Source: Woeseiaceae bacterium
GTDB taxonomy: Bacteria > Pseudomonadota > Gammaproteobacteria > Steroidobacterales > Woeseiaceae
Length of the DNA stretch: 64,000 nucleotides
Direction of reading: 5' to 3'
Assembly: GCA_030066735.1 (NCBI GenBank)
Contig: JASJBB010000006.1
Location: forward strand, 1 to 64,000
A program made the translations under genes and the position numbers. Below the pieces are notes generated by a model. It had not been told where the DNA came from and ran no database searches. It saw only the letters and a program-made list of their open reading frames with translations. Below are positions 44,833-54,589 of this stretch, piece by piece (the stretch's first letter is position 1; every line of letters starts with the position of its first letter).

Positions 44833-46565
44833 TACATGGTCTCCGGAGCGGAAACGCCGAGGATCGCCAGACCGTTCGCGATGACGATCCGCGTGGCGCT
44901 GATCAGCGCCAGCCGTGCGTCGCGCAGCGCCGCATCGTCGACGATGAACGCGTGCGCGTTGTAATAGGTGTGAAAGTCGTTGGCCAGGTCGCGCAAATAA
45001 TGCACCAGGTGCTGTGGCGCACGGTTTGCCGCCGCCAGGTTGATGACCTCCGAATAGCGGCTCAACGTGGTCATGAGCGCTTTTTCCTGCGGCTGGTCGA
45101 GCCGGGCCATGCTGGCGCGGCCGTGACTGTCGTCCCACTCCAGCGAGCGTTCGGCGAGTTGCCGGAACACGCTCGCGATGCGGGCATGCGCGTACTGGAT
45201 GTAATAGACGGGGTTATCGTTCGATTCCGACTTGGCAACGTCGAGATCGAAGTCGAGATGCTGATCGTTGCTCCGCGACACGTAAAAGAACCGGGCGGCG
45301 TCATTGCCGACTTCCGCGCGCAGCTGCCGCAACGTTTCAAACTCGCCCGAGCGCGTGGACATCTGCACTTTCTCGCCGCCGCGGAACAGTGCGACGAACT
45401 GCACGAGATCGACTTCGAGATCCTCGGCGGCATAACCCATCGCGGTGAGGCCGCCGCCGACGCGCGATATGTAGCCGTGGTGATCCGCGCCGAGCACATC
45501 GATCAACAGATCGAAGCCGCGCTCGCGCTTGTCGTAGTGGTACGCGATATCCGAGGCAAAATAGGTCCTGGCGCCGTTCGCGCGCACGACCACACGGTCT
45601 TTCTCATCGCCAAAGTCGGTCGCACGGAACCACATTGCACCGTCCTTCTCGTAGACCTTGCCGCTCTTCTCCAGCTCGGTCAGCGCGGCGTCGATGCGGC
45701 CCTCTGTTGTCAGGCTCTGTTCCGAATACCAGCGGTCGAACGTCACGCCGAACTCGGCGAGATCTTCCTCGATGTCGGCACGGATCGATTCCAGCGCCTG
45801 CTGGCGAATGAGCGCAAACGTCTCGGCGCCCAGCCCTCGCCTGGCGCGCCCGATCAGTTCGTCGATGACCATGTCCCTGTCGCCGTCGGGCAGGTCATCG
45901 AGCAGATCGTCGAGCACAGCGACGCCCTCTGCTTCGATTTCCCCGGCGATGTCGCGGATGTAGTCACCGCGATAGCCGCCTTCGGGAAAATCGAACGACC
46001 GGTCCAGTGCCTCGAGCCAGCGCAGGTAGACGCTGAGACCCAGGATGTCCATCTGGCGCCCCGCGTCGTTGACGTAATACTCGCGTTCCACCGGGTAACC
46101 CGCCGCTTCGAGCAGGTTGCCGACGGTTGCGCCGTAGGCGGCAAGCCGGCCGTGGCCGACGTGCAACGGACCCGTCGGGTTCGCGGACACAAACTCGAGC
46201 AGGATGCGCGGCTGCTCGCGTTGCGATTGACGCCCGTATTCGTCGCCCTGTTCGAGGATGCTGTTCAGCTCGCCGTGATAGGCGCTAGCGCCGAGGTGGA
46301 AGTTGATGAAGCCCGGGCCGGCAATTTCGACCTTGTCGAGCTCGCCGCTGTCACCCATGTGCTCGACCAGCCGCGCCGCGATGTCGCGCGGGCTCATGCG
46401 GGCGGGCTTCGCCAGCCGCATCGCGATGTTGCTGGCGAAGTCGCCGTGGCTTGCGTCGCGCGTGCGCTCGATAGTGGCCGCGACCGGGAGATCGGCAGCG
46501 GCTTCGGCAAGCTCCGGCAGTTGCGCCAGGGCCGTTTCGAGTATGTCAGCAACGATTGATTTCAT
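44832..46565 (-). CDS. argS: Arginyl-tRNA synthetase
   Basis: Charges tRNA(Arg). A class I synthetase of 577 residues. The HIGH signature is ANPTGPLHVGHGR; the KMSK-type loop is EKVQMSTRSGEFETL, which like other ArgRS enzymes is not a strict KMSK. The N-terminal ArgRS domain (PVAATIERTRDASHGDFASN, ...FINFHLG) and the C-terminal anticodon-binding DALR domain (ISRYSEVINLAAANRAPQHL-like region) are present. Its stop overlaps the start of the SPOR gene by one base, and priA lies upstream, 49 nt away. Confidence 0.97.
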   Translation of the reverse strand: MKSIVADILETALAQLPELAEAAADLPVAATIERTRDASHGDFASNIAMRLAKPARMSPRDIAARLVEHMGDSGELDKVEIAGPGFINFHLGASAYHGELNSILEQGDEYGRQSQREQPRILLEFVSANPTGPLHVGHGRLAAYGATVGNLLEAAGYPVEREYYVNDAGRQMDILGLSVYLRWLEALDRSFDFPEGGYRGDYIRDIAGEIEAEGVAVLDDLLDDLPDGDRDMVIDELIGRARRGLGAETFALIRQQALESIRADIEEDLAEFGVTFDRWYSEQSLTTEGRIDAALTELEKSGKVYEKDGAMWFRATDFGDEKDRVVVRANGARTYFASDIAYHYDKRERGFDLLIDVLGADHHGYISRVGGGLTAMGYAAEDLEVDLVQFVALFRGGEKVQMSTRSGEFETLRQLRAEVGNDAARFFYVSRSNDQHLDFDLDVAKSESNDNPVYYIQYAHARIASVFRQLAERSLEWDDSHGRASMARLDQPQEKALMTTLSRYSEVINLAAANRAPQHLVHYLRDLANDFHTYYNAHAFIVDDAALRDARLALISATRIVIANGLAILGVSAPETM

Positions 46566-46572
46566 CGGGGCG

Positions 46573-46594
46573 TCGCCCGCCGGGGCGGGCTCCT
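46573..46594 (-). repeat. Dispersed palindromic repeat, copy 3
   Basis: On the minus strand AGGAGCCCGCCCCGGCGGGC followed by GA; 22 bases identical to copies 1 and 2. It is located in the 49-nt gap between priA and argS. Confidence 0.85.
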
Positions 46595-46614
46595 ACGAAG
46601 GACGCGCAATTCTA

Positions 46615-48819
46615 CTAGAACAACTCAATGGGATCGACGTCGATCGACCAGCGAACCTTGCGCGCGACCGGGTCGTTCTCCAGTGCCGGCCGCAGTTCCG
46701 CAAGAACCTCGTGCAGCCGCCGGCGATCGGAGCTCTGGATCAACAGTTGGGCCCGGTAGCGGCCCGCCTTGCGGGCCATGGGCGCATCGACCGGTCCGAG
46801 CACTCTCAGGAACTCGGTCTGCAGGTCTTCGATGTGGCGGCGGGCAACGTCGAGCAACGTGTGCGCATCCTGCTTGCCGTGCGCGGCGGAGCGCAGCAGC
46901 GCCAGCCAGGTGAATGGCGGCCATCGCGTTTCCTCGCGCTCGGCGAGTGCGTCCGCTGCAATCCTGGGATAGCCGCCCTCGATGAGGTGCTGCCAGAACG
47001 GGTTGCCGGGAAATGCCGTCTGTATCAACACTTCGCCCTGGCGCGATTCGCGGCCCGCCCTGCCGGCAACCTGGATAATCGACTGCGCCATTCGCTCGGC
47101 CGAACGAAAGTCGGTGCCGAACAGCCCCTGGTCCGCGTTGACGATGCCGACCAGCGTGAGCTTCGGGAAGTGATGCCCCTTGGACAGCATTTGCGTACCG
47201 ACCAGGATGTCGGCGCTGCCCTCGGCCGCAATTTCCAGCGCCTCGTGGATTGCGCCGCGACGCTGCATGCTGTCGGAGTCGATGCGCTGGATGCTGCGCT
47301 CCGGGAAGTGGCCGCGCAGCGCGTCCTCGAGCCGCTCTGTGCCCTCGCCCAGCGGCCGAACGCCGGCGCCGCAGGCGGTGCAATGCTCGTCGAGCGGGCG
47401 CTCCGCGCCGCAGTGATGACATCGCAACGCGCGGTCGCGGGCGTGCACGGTCATGCGCGAGTCGCAGCGATTGCATTCGGCGACATGGCCGCAGGCCGAG
47501 CAGATCAGCGTCGGCGCGAAGCCGCGCCGGTTCAGGAAGATCAGCACCTGGCCGTCGTGGTCGAGATGTTCGCGAATCGCGCGCAACAGCGGTTCGCTGA
47601 GCCCGTCACTGGCCGGCGCCCGACCGAGGTCGACGAGGCCAAAGCGCGGCGGGCGCGCGCCTCCCGCCCGTCCGGGTAATTCGAGCCGGGTGAAGTTACC
47701 GCTGCGGCAGTGTTGCAAGACCTCGAGCGTCGGCGTTGCCGAGCCGAGCACGACCGGCACATCACGGCGTTTGCCGCGTGCGATCGCGAGATCCCGCGCC
47801 GAGTAACGCAAGCCTTCCTGCTGTTTGAAGGAATGATCGTGCTCTTCGTCGATGACAATGAGACCGAGGTCGGGTACCGGCGTGAACACGGCCGAGCGGG
47901 TGCCCACGAGAAGGCGCGCCGCGCCCGAACGCGCGTCTCGCCATGCTGCGAGCCGGGCGGAATCGGTCAGCCCGGAGTGCATGACCGCAGGCGCGATGCC
48001 CAGGCGCCGCGTCAGGCGCGTAACCAGTTGCGGAGTCAGGCCGATCTCGGGAACGAGTATCAATACCTGCCGGCCGGCGTCGAGTACATCGCCAATCAGT
48101 TGCAGGTAAACCTCGGTCTTGCCGCTGCCCGTCACTCCATCGAGCAGGTAAACGCCAAAGCCACTGCCTGACCGGATGCGTTTGAGAGCCGCCCGCTGGT
48201 CCGGATTGAGGTCCGGCCCCGGTTCGGCATTCTGGACATGCGGCGGTTCGGGCGCGTCGGCAACCGCTTCGAAGCGCTGCGCGTAGCCCTTCTCGAACAG
48301 CCCTTTCGCGGCGCGGCGCCAGGTTGGCACAAGGTCGGTCAGTGAATCCTCGTCGACGCCGTTGCCGCCCGCATCGATGAGCAGCTCCAGCAATTCGGCC
48401 TGGCGCGGCGCCCGTTTCGCGAGCGAATCGATGTCGGCCGACGCGCCGGCATCGGTGATGGCGACGAAGCGCAGGACCGGGTTGAGCGCTTTGCCCTGGC
48501 GTAACAGTGCCGGCAGGGCGGACGCGACAACCTCGCCGACAGGATGGTGGTAATAGTCGCTCGTAAAGCGAATCAGCCAGAGGTCGTCCGCCGAAAGCAA
48601 CGGCTGGTCGTCGAGCGTTCGAGTGCAGCGCCGGACCTTGTCGGCGGGCAGGCTCGTGCCGTCCGCCTGGTCGAGGACCAGGCCAACCTGCTGTTTGCGG
48701 CCGAATGGCACGAGCACGCGGCTGCCGGCCAGCGCCTCCGGTCCGGACTTGGCGGGCAGGTAATCGAACGCGTGCGACAGCGGCACGCTGATGGCGACCT
48801 TGAGAATTCTATTTGACAT
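46615..48819 (-). CDS. priA: Primosomal protein N' (replication restart helicase)
   Basis: A superfamily 2 helicase of 734 residues that reloads DnaB at stalled forks. Walker A: LLDGVTGSGKTEVYLQLIGD. Walker B: LGLIVIDEEHDHSFKQQEGL. Eight zinc cysteines are grouped in CSACGHVAECNRCDSR and RCHHCGAERPLDEHCTACG. The 3'-BD domain start is VAISVPLSHAFDYLP. Helicase motifs VQMLSKGHHFPKLTLVGIVN-like (GTQMLSKGHHFPKLTLVGIV) and QVAGRAGRESRQGEVLIQT are intact. Length matches E. coli PriA (732). Confidence 0.97.
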   Translation of the reverse strand: MSNRILKVAISVPLSHAFDYLPAKSGPEALAGSRVLVPFGRKQQVGLVLDQADGTSLPADKVRRCTRTLDDQPLLSADDLWLIRFTSDYYHHPVGEVVASALPALLRQGKALNPVLRFVAITDAGASADIDSLAKRAPRQAELLELLIDAGGNGVDEDSLTDLVPTWRRAAKGLFEKGYAQRFEAVADAPEPPHVQNAEPGPDLNPDQRAALKRIRSGSGFGVYLLDGVTGSGKTEVYLQLIGDVLDAGRQVLILVPEIGLTPQLVTRLTRRLGIAPAVMHSGLTDSARLAAWRDARSGAARLLVGTRSAVFTPVPDLGLIVIDEEHDHSFKQQEGLRYSARDLAIARGKRRDVPVVLGSATPTLEVLQHCRSGNFTRLELPGRAGGARPPRFGLVDLGRAPASDGLSEPLLRAIREHLDHDGQVLIFLNRRGFAPTLICSACGHVAECNRCDSRMTVHARDRALRCHHCGAERPLDEHCTACGAGVRPLGEGTERLEDALRGHFPERSIQRIDSDSMQRRGAIHEALEIAAEGSADILVGTQMLSKGHHFPKLTLVGIVNADQGLFGTDFRSAERMAQSIIQVAGRAGRESRQGEVLIQTAFPGNPFWQHLIEGGYPRIAADALAEREETRWPPFTWLALLRSAAHGKQDAHTLLDVARRHIEDLQTEFLRVLGPVDAPMARKAGRYRAQLLIQSSDRRRLHEVLAELRPALENDPVARKVRWSIDVDPIELF

Positions 48820-49007
48820 AACTACAGGCCAGCGGTGTCAACCGCTCGCCCGCCGGGGCGTTATTACACTGTGACACGGTAGATCACCCCGCGGCTGAGT
48901 CAAGAGGGCCAATAGAAGATGGATCTTCGACGAAAATCGACAGTGGGTTGCCCCGCGTGAACGCCAGTGCCGGCGTTTTTGCGGTATCTTGCACCCGCGG
49001 GCATTCG

Positions 49008-49562
49008 ATGGGAGCAGACGCGCTGCAACGGGAACAGCAACTGAACCGGTTCCTGGCCGAGGTGGAGCGGCGCGCGCTGCGCATCGCGGAGATCGCCGTG
49101 CGAGATCGCGACGAAGCCCTCGATCTCGTGCAGGAGGCGATGATCAAGCTGGTGCGTAACTACAGCGATCGCGCCGGCGATGAATGGGCGCCGTTGTTCT
49201 ACCGTATCCTGCAGAACGGGATTCGTGACTGGCACCGGCGCCAGAAGGTGCGTAACCGCGTCATGGTGTGGTTCGGCAAAGGTGCGGCTGCCGATGACGA
49301 CTACGACGTCACCGCGCAGGCGCCGGACCCGGCCGGACGCACGCCCGAGGCGCAGCTGCAGGCGGACGAGGCGCTGCGACGCCTCGAGGATACGGTGCAC
49401 GAACTGCCCGCCCGACAGCGCGAGGCGTTCATGCTGAGGACGTTTGAAGGACTCGACGTCGCCGGCACGGCAGTCGCAATGGGTTGCTCTGCAGGCAGCG
49501 TCAAGACACATTACTCCCGGGCGGTACATACGCTCCGGGAAAAACTGGGAGACCACTGGTAA
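49008..49562 (+). CDS. ECF-type RNA polymerase sigma factor
   Basis: A 184-residue sigma factor with region 2 (about 8-80: FLAEVERRALRIAEIAVRDR, DEALDLVQEAMIKLVRNY, PLFYRILQNGIRDWHRRQKV) and region 4 (about 122-180: LPARQREAFMLRTFEGLDVA, GTAVAMGCSAGSVKTHYSRA). Between them is an acidic linker (AAADDDYDVTAQAPDPAG). I prefer the ATG at 49008; an earlier ATG at 48948 would add 20 residues without homology. Its stop shares TAATG with the next gene, a DUF3619-type protein, so the two are probably a sigma/anti-sigma pair. It is a different ECF group from the one at 21.6 kb. Confidence 0.9.
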   Translation: MGADALQREQQLNRFLAEVERRALRIAEIAVRDRDEALDLVQEAMIKLVRNYSDRAGDEWAPLFYRILQNGIRDWHRRQKVRNRVMVWFGKGAAADDDYDVTAQAPDPAGRTPEAQLQADEALRRLEDTVHELPARQREAFMLRTFEGLDVAGTAVAMGCSAGSVKTHYSRAVHTLREKLGDHW

Positions 49563-49933
49563 TGACAGACACTCGTAACAACGAGCAACTGGAGCAGCAG
49601 GCCAAGGTCCTGTTCGACAGTAGCGTCGAGGAGCTCGATGCCGCCACGTTGTCCCGGCTGAACCAGGGCCGGCACAAGGCGCTGGAAGAACTCCGCCGGC
49701 CGGCTGTCGTCACCTGGGGCCGGTGGGCGCCGGTTGCCGGCGTCGCCGCCGCGGCCGTGGTCGCGGTCGTCATGATCAATGGCCCGGCCGGTGAAGTGCC
49801 GGCCAATGGCGCAGTCACCGTGACGGACTTCGAAATGCTGCTCGAGGCGGACAGCCTCGAGATGCTGGAGGACCTGGAGTTTTACAGCCTGCTCGATGCG
49901 GTCGATGCGGAAGCGCAAGGAAATGTCGGTTAG
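49562..49933 (+). CDS. DUF3619-like membrane protein, probable anti-sigma factor
   Basis: A 123-residue single-pass protein. The soluble N-terminus (NEQLEQQAKVLFDSSVEELD, ATLSRLNQGRHKALEELRR) resembles DUF3619. A transmembrane helix lies at about 58-74 (PVAGVAAAAVVAVVMIN), followed by a short acidic tail (DFEMLLEADSLEMLEDLEFY). It overlaps the sigma gene by one base and the next gene by 11 nt. Position, topology and size suggest an anti-sigma factor, but it lacks the zinc motif seen at 22.1 kb. Functional assignment is inferred. Confidence 0.78.
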   Translation: MTDTRNNEQLEQQAKVLFDSSVEELDAATLSRLNQGRHKALEELRRPAVVTWGRWAPVAGVAAAAVVAVVMINGPAGEVPANGAVTVTDFEMLLEADSLEMLEDLEFYSLLDAVDAEAQGNVG

Positions 49934-50156
49934 CCGCAGCGCGTTGATCGGCTCGCTGCTCATGGGCGCGAGCCTGGTGCTCGCGGCTGACGAGGAACTG
50001 CCCGACCCGGATTTCCTGGAGTACCTGGGAACCTGGGAGGCGTCGGACGAGGACTGGTTGCTATTCGAAGAACCGGTGACCGCCGAACTGGAAGAACGGA
50101 CCGATCCCGTGCCCGAGACGGGCAAAGAATCGACGGAGAAGACGGATGAAAGCTAG
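49923..50156 (+). CDS. Small acidic exported protein
   Basis: A 77-residue protein with an N-terminal signal sequence (SRSALIGSLLMGASLVLA, cleavage likely after ALA-A) and a strongly acidic mature part (about 55 residues, rich in E, D and T). No family known to me. Similar short genes often sit between DUF3619 and DUF3106 genes. The ATG at 49923 has a ribosome site (AAGGA) inside the previous gene; the frame is open a little further upstream. Overlaps the next gene by 11 nt. Confidence 0.65.
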   Translation: MSVSRSALIGSLLMGASLVLAADEELPDPDFLEYLGTWEASDEDWLLFEEPVTAELEERTDPVPETGKESTEKTDES

Positions 50157-50628
50157 AACACTGCCGCGACTGACACTGATCGCAATGCTGCTGACCGCGC
50201 CGCTGGCGATGGCTGACGATGCCGGTGTGACCTGGAACGATTTGAGTGAGGATCAGCAAAGGGTGTTGCAGAGCTTTGCCGAGAACTGGGACCAGCTGGC
50301 CCCGGAACGCCAGGCGCGTCTGTCGAGAGGCGCAGACCGCTGGGCCGGCATGTCACCCGAGCAACGCCGGGACGCGCAGGGACGCTTCCGGCAATGGCGC
50401 GACCTGCCCGCTGACCGCCAGGATCAGATCCGCGAGCGTTATCGCCAGTTCCGTGACATGTCTCCCGCCGAGCAGAAACGCGTGCGCGACAATTTCCGTC
50501 GCTACCAGAGGATGTCCATCGAGCGGCGGCAGCAGCTTCGCGATCGCTTTCGCGACATGACGCCGGAGCAGCGCAAGCGCCTTAGAGACCGCGCCACGGA
50601 CCGGCCTCGACCCTCGCAACGGCGCTAG
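50146..50628 (+). CDS. DUF3106 exported protein with 18-residue repeats
   Basis: A 160-residue exported protein. The signal peptide (about 1-23) ends AMADD. The mature region is a run of about seven Arg/Gln-rich repeats, each 18 residues, of the form (L/M)SPEQRxxLRxRFRQWRD: LSEDQQRVLQSFAENWDQ, LAPERQARLSRGADRWAG, MSPEQRRDAQGRFRQWRD, LPADRQDQIRERYRQFRD, MSPAEQKRVRDNFRRYQR and two shorter ones. The mature part is highly charged and helical. DUF3106 has no assigned function; the repeats resemble those of metal- or stress-sensing periplasmic helical proteins. End of the ECF operon. Confidence 0.85.
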   Translation: MKARTLPRLTLIAMLLTAPLAMADDAGVTWNDLSEDQQRVLQSFAENWDQLAPERQARLSRGADRWAGMSPEQRRDAQGRFRQWRDLPADRQDQIRERYRQFRDMSPAEQKRVRDNFRRYQRMSIERRQQLRDRFRDMTPEQRKRLRDRATDRPRPSQRR

Positions 50629-50705
50629 TCAACTACGTATATTTCCCCCGTAGCCTGTGTATACCGATATTGGTAGAGTACGCCCGTCCCACGGGAGGCT
50701 AAACC

Positions 50706-52247
50706 ATGAAAATCGGTGTACCGAGAGAAATTCACGCGGGTGAACAACGCGTCGCAACCACCCCCGACGTCGCGTCCCAGCTCATCAAGCTCGGCTACAG
50801 CGTCGCCATCGAGGCGGGCGCCGGAGCCGCGGCCAAGTTCCCTGACAGCGAATACGAGGCGGCGGGCTGCGAAGTCCTCCCGAAGGCCAAGGATGTCTGG
50901 AAACAGTCCGATATCATCCTGAAAGTCCGGGCGCCGGAACAGGGCGAGGAAAAGAAACTTCGCTCCGACCAGACGCTGATCAGCCTGATCATGCCCGGGC
51001 AGAACCCCGAGTTGCTCGACACATTGACCAGGAGTGGTGGCACCACCCTGGCGATGGACATGGTCCCGCGTATCTCCCGTGCGCAAAAGATGGACGTGCT
51101 GAGCTCGATGGCGAACATCGCGGGTTACCGCGCGGTCGTCGAGGCGGCGCAGCACTTCGGCCGCTTCTTCACGGGCCAGATTACGGCCGCCGGCCGCATT
51201 CCGCCGGCGACCGTGCTCGTCATCGGCGCCGGTGTCGCCGGACTGTCGGCAATCGGTGCGGCCAAGAGCATGGGCGCCATCGTCCGTTCATTCGACACTC
51301 GCCCCGAGGTCAAGGAGCAGGTCGAAAGCATGGACGCCGAGTTCCTGATGCTCGACTTCGAGGACGACGAGGACGGGTCGGGCGAAGGCGGTTATGCCAA
51401 GGTCATGAGCGACGAGTTCATCGCCGCCGAGATGGCGCTGTTCGCCGAGCAGGCGAAAGAGGTCGATATCATCATCACGACCGCGCTGATTCCGGGCAAG
51501 CCGGCGCCGCGCCTGATCACGGCCGAGCACGTCGAGCTGATGAAGGAAGGCAGCGTCATCGTCGACCTGGCAGCCGAGACCGGCGGCAACTGCGAGCTGA
51601 CCGTGCCTGGTGAGGTCGTGGTGAGAAACGGTGTGACGATTATCGGTTACACGGATCTGCCGAGCCGCCTCGCCACGCAGTCGAGTCAGCTCTATGCAAC
51701 CAACCTGCGGCACCTGCTGTCGGACATGACGCCCGAGAAAGACGGCCAACTGGTTGTCGACTTCGAGGACGAGGTCGTTCGCGGCGCCACGATTTGCAAG
51801 GACGGCGAAACGACGTATCCGCCGCCCGCCCCGAAAATATCGGCGGCGCCGCCGAAGCCGGCCGAGGAGCCGGCGCCGGTCGTCCCGATCGAGGAAAAGG
51901 AGCCGTCCGTCGCCGGTCCGATCATCGGCATGGTGATTGGAGGCCTGGCGCTGCTCGGGCTGGGTGCAGTGGCGCCGCCGTCGTTCATGGCGCACTTCAC
52001 GGTCTTCGTGCTCGCCTGCTTCGTCGGCTACATGGTCATCTGGAACGTGACGCCGGCGCTGCATACGCCGCTCATGAGCGTGACCAATGCGATCTCGAGC
52101 ATCATCATCATCGGCGCGCTGTTACAGATCAGCTCGGCCGACAAGCTGATCATGTGGATCGCCGTCGCGACCGTTGGCATAACGGCCATCAATATCGCGG
52201 GCGGCTTCGCTGTCACGCGCCGCATGCTCGAAATGTTCAGGAAGTGA
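50706..52247 (+). CDS. pntA: NAD(P) transhydrogenase subunit alpha
   Basis: The membrane enzyme moves hydride between NADH and NADP, driven by proton flow. The 513 residues hold domain I (NAD binding: [60 protein letters not shown]) and, after a Pro/Glu-rich linker (about 375-398), about four membrane helices of domain II. Length matches E. coli PntA (510), so this is the fused alpha subunit. The ATG follows a good ribosome site (GGGAGG). pntB begins 7 nt later. The 77 nt before it hold no strong terminator. Confidence 0.97.
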   Translation: MKIGVPREIHAGEQRVATTPDVASQLIKLGYSVAIEAGAGAAAKFPDSEYEAAGCEVLPKAKDVWKQSDIILKVRAPEQGEEKKLRSDQTLISLIMPGQNPELLDTLTRSGGTTLAMDMVPRISRAQKMDVLSSMANIAGYRAVVEAAQHFGRFFTGQITAAGRIPPATVLVIGAGVAGLSAIGAAKSMGAIVRSFDTRPEVKEQVESMDAEFLMLDFEDDEDGSGEGGYAKVMSDEFIAAEMALFAEQAKEVDIIITTALIPGKPAPRLITAEHVELMKEGSVIVDLAAETGGNCELTVPGEVVVRNGVTIIGYTDLPSRLATQSSQLYATNLRHLLSDMTPEKDGQLVVDFEDEVVRGATICKDGETTYPPPAPKISAAPPKPAEEPAPVVPIEEKEPSVAGPIIGMVIGGLALLGLGAVAPPSFMAHFTVFVLACFVGYMVIWNVTPALHTPLMSVTNAISSIIIIGALLQISSADKLIMWIAVATVGITAINIAGGFAVTRRMLEMFRK

Positions 52248-52254
52248 GGTTGTC

Positions 52255-53658
52255 ATGATTAACCAAGGAATCGTCAACGTCTCCTACATCATCGCGACCA
52301 TCCTCTTTATCCTCGCGTTGGGCGGATTGTCCAACCAGGAAACGGCAAGGCGCGGTAACTGGTACGGCATCATCGGCATGGCGATCGCACTGATCGCGAC
52401 GGTGTTCGGTGAAGTCACCGCAAACTACGACAAGCTGATCGTGGCGCTGCTCGTCGGTGGCAGCGTCGGCTTGCTGCTGGCGCGTCGCGTACAGATGACG
52501 CAGATGCCTGAGCTCGTCGCCATACTGCACAGCCTCGTCGGTGTCGCAGCGGTTGCGGTCGGTTTTGCGAACTTCATGGATCCCGGGCGTCTTGCGCACT
52601 ACGCAGGCATCGAGCTTACGATCCACGACATCGAAACCTACATCGGCGTGCTCATCGGCGCCGTGACGTTCTCGGGTTCGGTCATCGCATTCGGCAAGCT
52701 GTCCGGTCGTATCAGCGGCAACCCGATGATCCTGCCGGCACGTCACTGGCTCAACCTGATGCTCCTGCTCGGCGCTATCTACTACGGCTACGAGTTCGTG
52801 CAGCAGTCGGCCGCAGGCGGCGGGCTCAACCCGCTGATCATCATGACCGTGCTCGCGCTGCTGTTCGGCATCCACATGGTCATGGCCATCGGCGGCGCCG
52901 ACATGCCTGTTGTCGTTTCCATGCTCAACAGCTACTCGGGCTGGGCGGCATCCGCAACGGGCTTCATGCTCGGTAACGACCTGCTGATCGTTACGGGCGC
53001 GCTCGTCGGTTCGAGTGGCGCGATCCTCAGCTACATCATGTGCCGCGCGATGAACCGCAAGTTCCTGGCCGTGATAGCAGGCGGCTTCGGCACCGAGAGC
53101 GGCGCCGCGGCGAAGGGCGGCGGCGAAGACCAGGGCGAGGTTGTCCCGGTCGAGGCGCTCGAGACCGCAGGCATGCTGGCCGGCGCCAAGGAAGTCATGA
53201 TCATCCCGGGTTACGGCATGGCCGTCGCCCAGGCGCAGCACACGGTCTTCGAAATCACGCGAACTCTACGCGAGAAAGGCGTCAACGTGCGTTTCGGCAT
53301 TCACCCCGTTGCGGGCCGCATGCCGGGCCACATGAACGTGTTGCTCGCCGAAGCCAAGGTGCCTTACGACATCGTGTACGAGATGGACGAGATCAACGAG
53401 GACTTCCCCGACGTCGACGTATCGGTCGTCATCGGCGCCAACGATATCGTCAATCCGTCCGCGCAAACGGACCCGGAAAGCCCGATTGCGGGCATGCCGG
53501 TGCTCGAATGCTGGAAGGGCACAACGTCGATCGTGCTGAAACGCAGCATGGCCACCGGCTATGCCGGCGTGCAGAACCCGCTGTTCTTCCTCGACAACAC
53601 ACGGATGCTGTTCGGGGACGCCAAGGCGACGCTGGACGAGGTACTGAAGGCGCTTTAG
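52255..53658 (+). CDS. pntB: NAD(P) transhydrogenase subunit beta
   Basis: A 467-residue partner of PntA. About nine membrane helices (1-275) carry domain II, with [20 protein letters not shown] and [21 protein letters not shown] cytosolic NADP-binding domain III follows (about 290-467): [60 protein letters not shown] and [20 protein letters not shown]. All features are as in E. coli PntB (462). The stop shares bases with the convergent hydrolase gene (53655-53658). Confidence 0.97.
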   Translation: MINQGIVNVSYIIATILFILALGGLSNQETARRGNWYGIIGMAIALIATVFGEVTANYDKLIVALLVGGSVGLLLARRVQMTQMPELVAILHSLVGVAAVAVGFANFMDPGRLAHYAGIELTIHDIETYIGVLIGAVTFSGSVIAFGKLSGRISGNPMILPARHWLNLMLLLGAIYYGYEFVQQSAAGGGLNPLIIMTVLALLFGIHMVMAIGGADMPVVVSMLNSYSGWAASATGFMLGNDLLIVTGALVGSSGAILSYIMCRAMNRKFLAVIAGGFGTESGAAAKGGGEDQGEVVPVEALETAGMLAGAKEVMIIPGYGMAVAQAQHTVFEITRTLREKGVNVRFGIHPVAGRMPGHMNVLLAEAKVPYDIVYEMDEINEDFPDVDVSVVIGANDIVNPSAQTDPESPIAGMPVLECWKGTTSIVLKRSMATGYAGVQNPLFFLDNTRMLFGDAKATLDEVLKAL

Positions 53659-54533
53659 TTCTCGCCGCGGAGCTGCTCGCGAAACAGGTCGACTGTCGAG
53701 CGCAGCACCACTCCGCGGGCAAGCAGATCCGGCTCGAAGAAGCCGAAGCCGTGATCTGCGCCTTCGAGCAGAATTATCGATGCTTCGATACTGGATGAGG
53801 CCGCCTCCCGGGCGGCCTCGCCGTTATCGGCCGTTATCACATTGTCGGCGCTGCCATGAATAACCAGGACCGCGCCCTCGTAGGCGCCGATGGCTTCGAG
53901 CGGCTTTGTTCGCTCCATGTCGAGAAACCACCGTTCGCCGAGTTGTTGCTCCTGTCCCCAGGGCGTAACGAACAGCGCTGACCCCTCTGCTGTCGCCGTC
54001 GCACGCAATCGCCGGTAGTTTTCCGCGCCACCGAAATAATCGATCATGGGCTCCTTGCCGTTCAGTGCAACGGGCGCCCAGAGCGCAATAGCGGCATGGC
54101 GCTCGCTTGCGGCAAGCATCGCGAGCCGCCCACCCATGCTGTAACCCACCATGCCGACGCGGCGCGCATCGATTCCCGGCTGCTGCATGGCGAACCGCGT
54201 CGCCGACTCGAGGTCATGCAACATGTTTGTAATGTTGTTGTGGGTAAATGCCTCGGTACTGTCACCGCAACCTGGGAAGTCCATCCTGATCGAAGCGATG
54301 CCACCCTCTGCAAGCATCGACGCAAGTTCGGCAAAGGCGCCATTTTCCTGCCGCGTTCCGCCGTGGCCGTGCACGAGCACGACCAGCGGTGCGGCAGTGT
54401 CCGATTCGGCATCCGGCATCGTCAACGTCACCGGCACCTGGATGCCCCGCGACTCGATCCAAAGGTCGCTATCGGCGGCCAGTGCCGGCCCGGTGACCAG
54501 CAGTGTGGCGAATAACATAAACCTGTCAAGCAC
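53655..54533 (-). CDS. Exported alpha/beta hydrolase (dienelactone-hydrolase-like)
   Basis: A 292-residue enzyme with a signal peptide (about 1-19). Core motifs: [17 protein letters not shown] (oxyanion region), [12 protein letters not shown], nucleophile elbow [12 protein letters not shown], later an Asp in [17 protein letters not shown] and the catalytic His in [11 protein letters not shown]. The class is that of serine hydrolases/peptidases of the dienelactone hydrolase fold. Substrate unknown. It is convergent with pntB and lies back-to-back with an HNH gene. Confidence 0.85.
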   Translation of the reverse strand: MLDRFMLFATLLVTGPALAADSDLWIESRGIQVPVTLTMPDAESDTAAPLVVLVHGHGGTRQENGAFAELASMLAEGGIASIRMDFPGCGDSTEAFTHNNITNMLHDLESATRFAMQQPGIDARRVGMVGYSMGGRLAMLAASERHAAIALWAPVALNGKEPMIDYFGGAENYRRLRATATAEGSALFVTPWGQEQQLGERWFLDMERTKPLEAIGAYEGAVLVIHGSADNVITADNGEAAREAASSSIEASIILLEGADHGFGFFEPDLLARGVVLRSTVDLFREQLRGEN

Positions 54534-54589
54534 GCGACATTATTTGCATTTTGGCCCACGTTGGGCAAACTACGTGACGAGGTGCTTTG

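Noticed and set aside
44952-46559. A 535-codon plus-strand frame under argS.
   Set aside because: Antisense to argS; no ribosome site or domain.
48846-48860. Fourth copy of the dispersed palindrome.
   Set aside because: Only 15 of 22 bases match, so I list it as a partial copy in the finding and not as a separate repeat.
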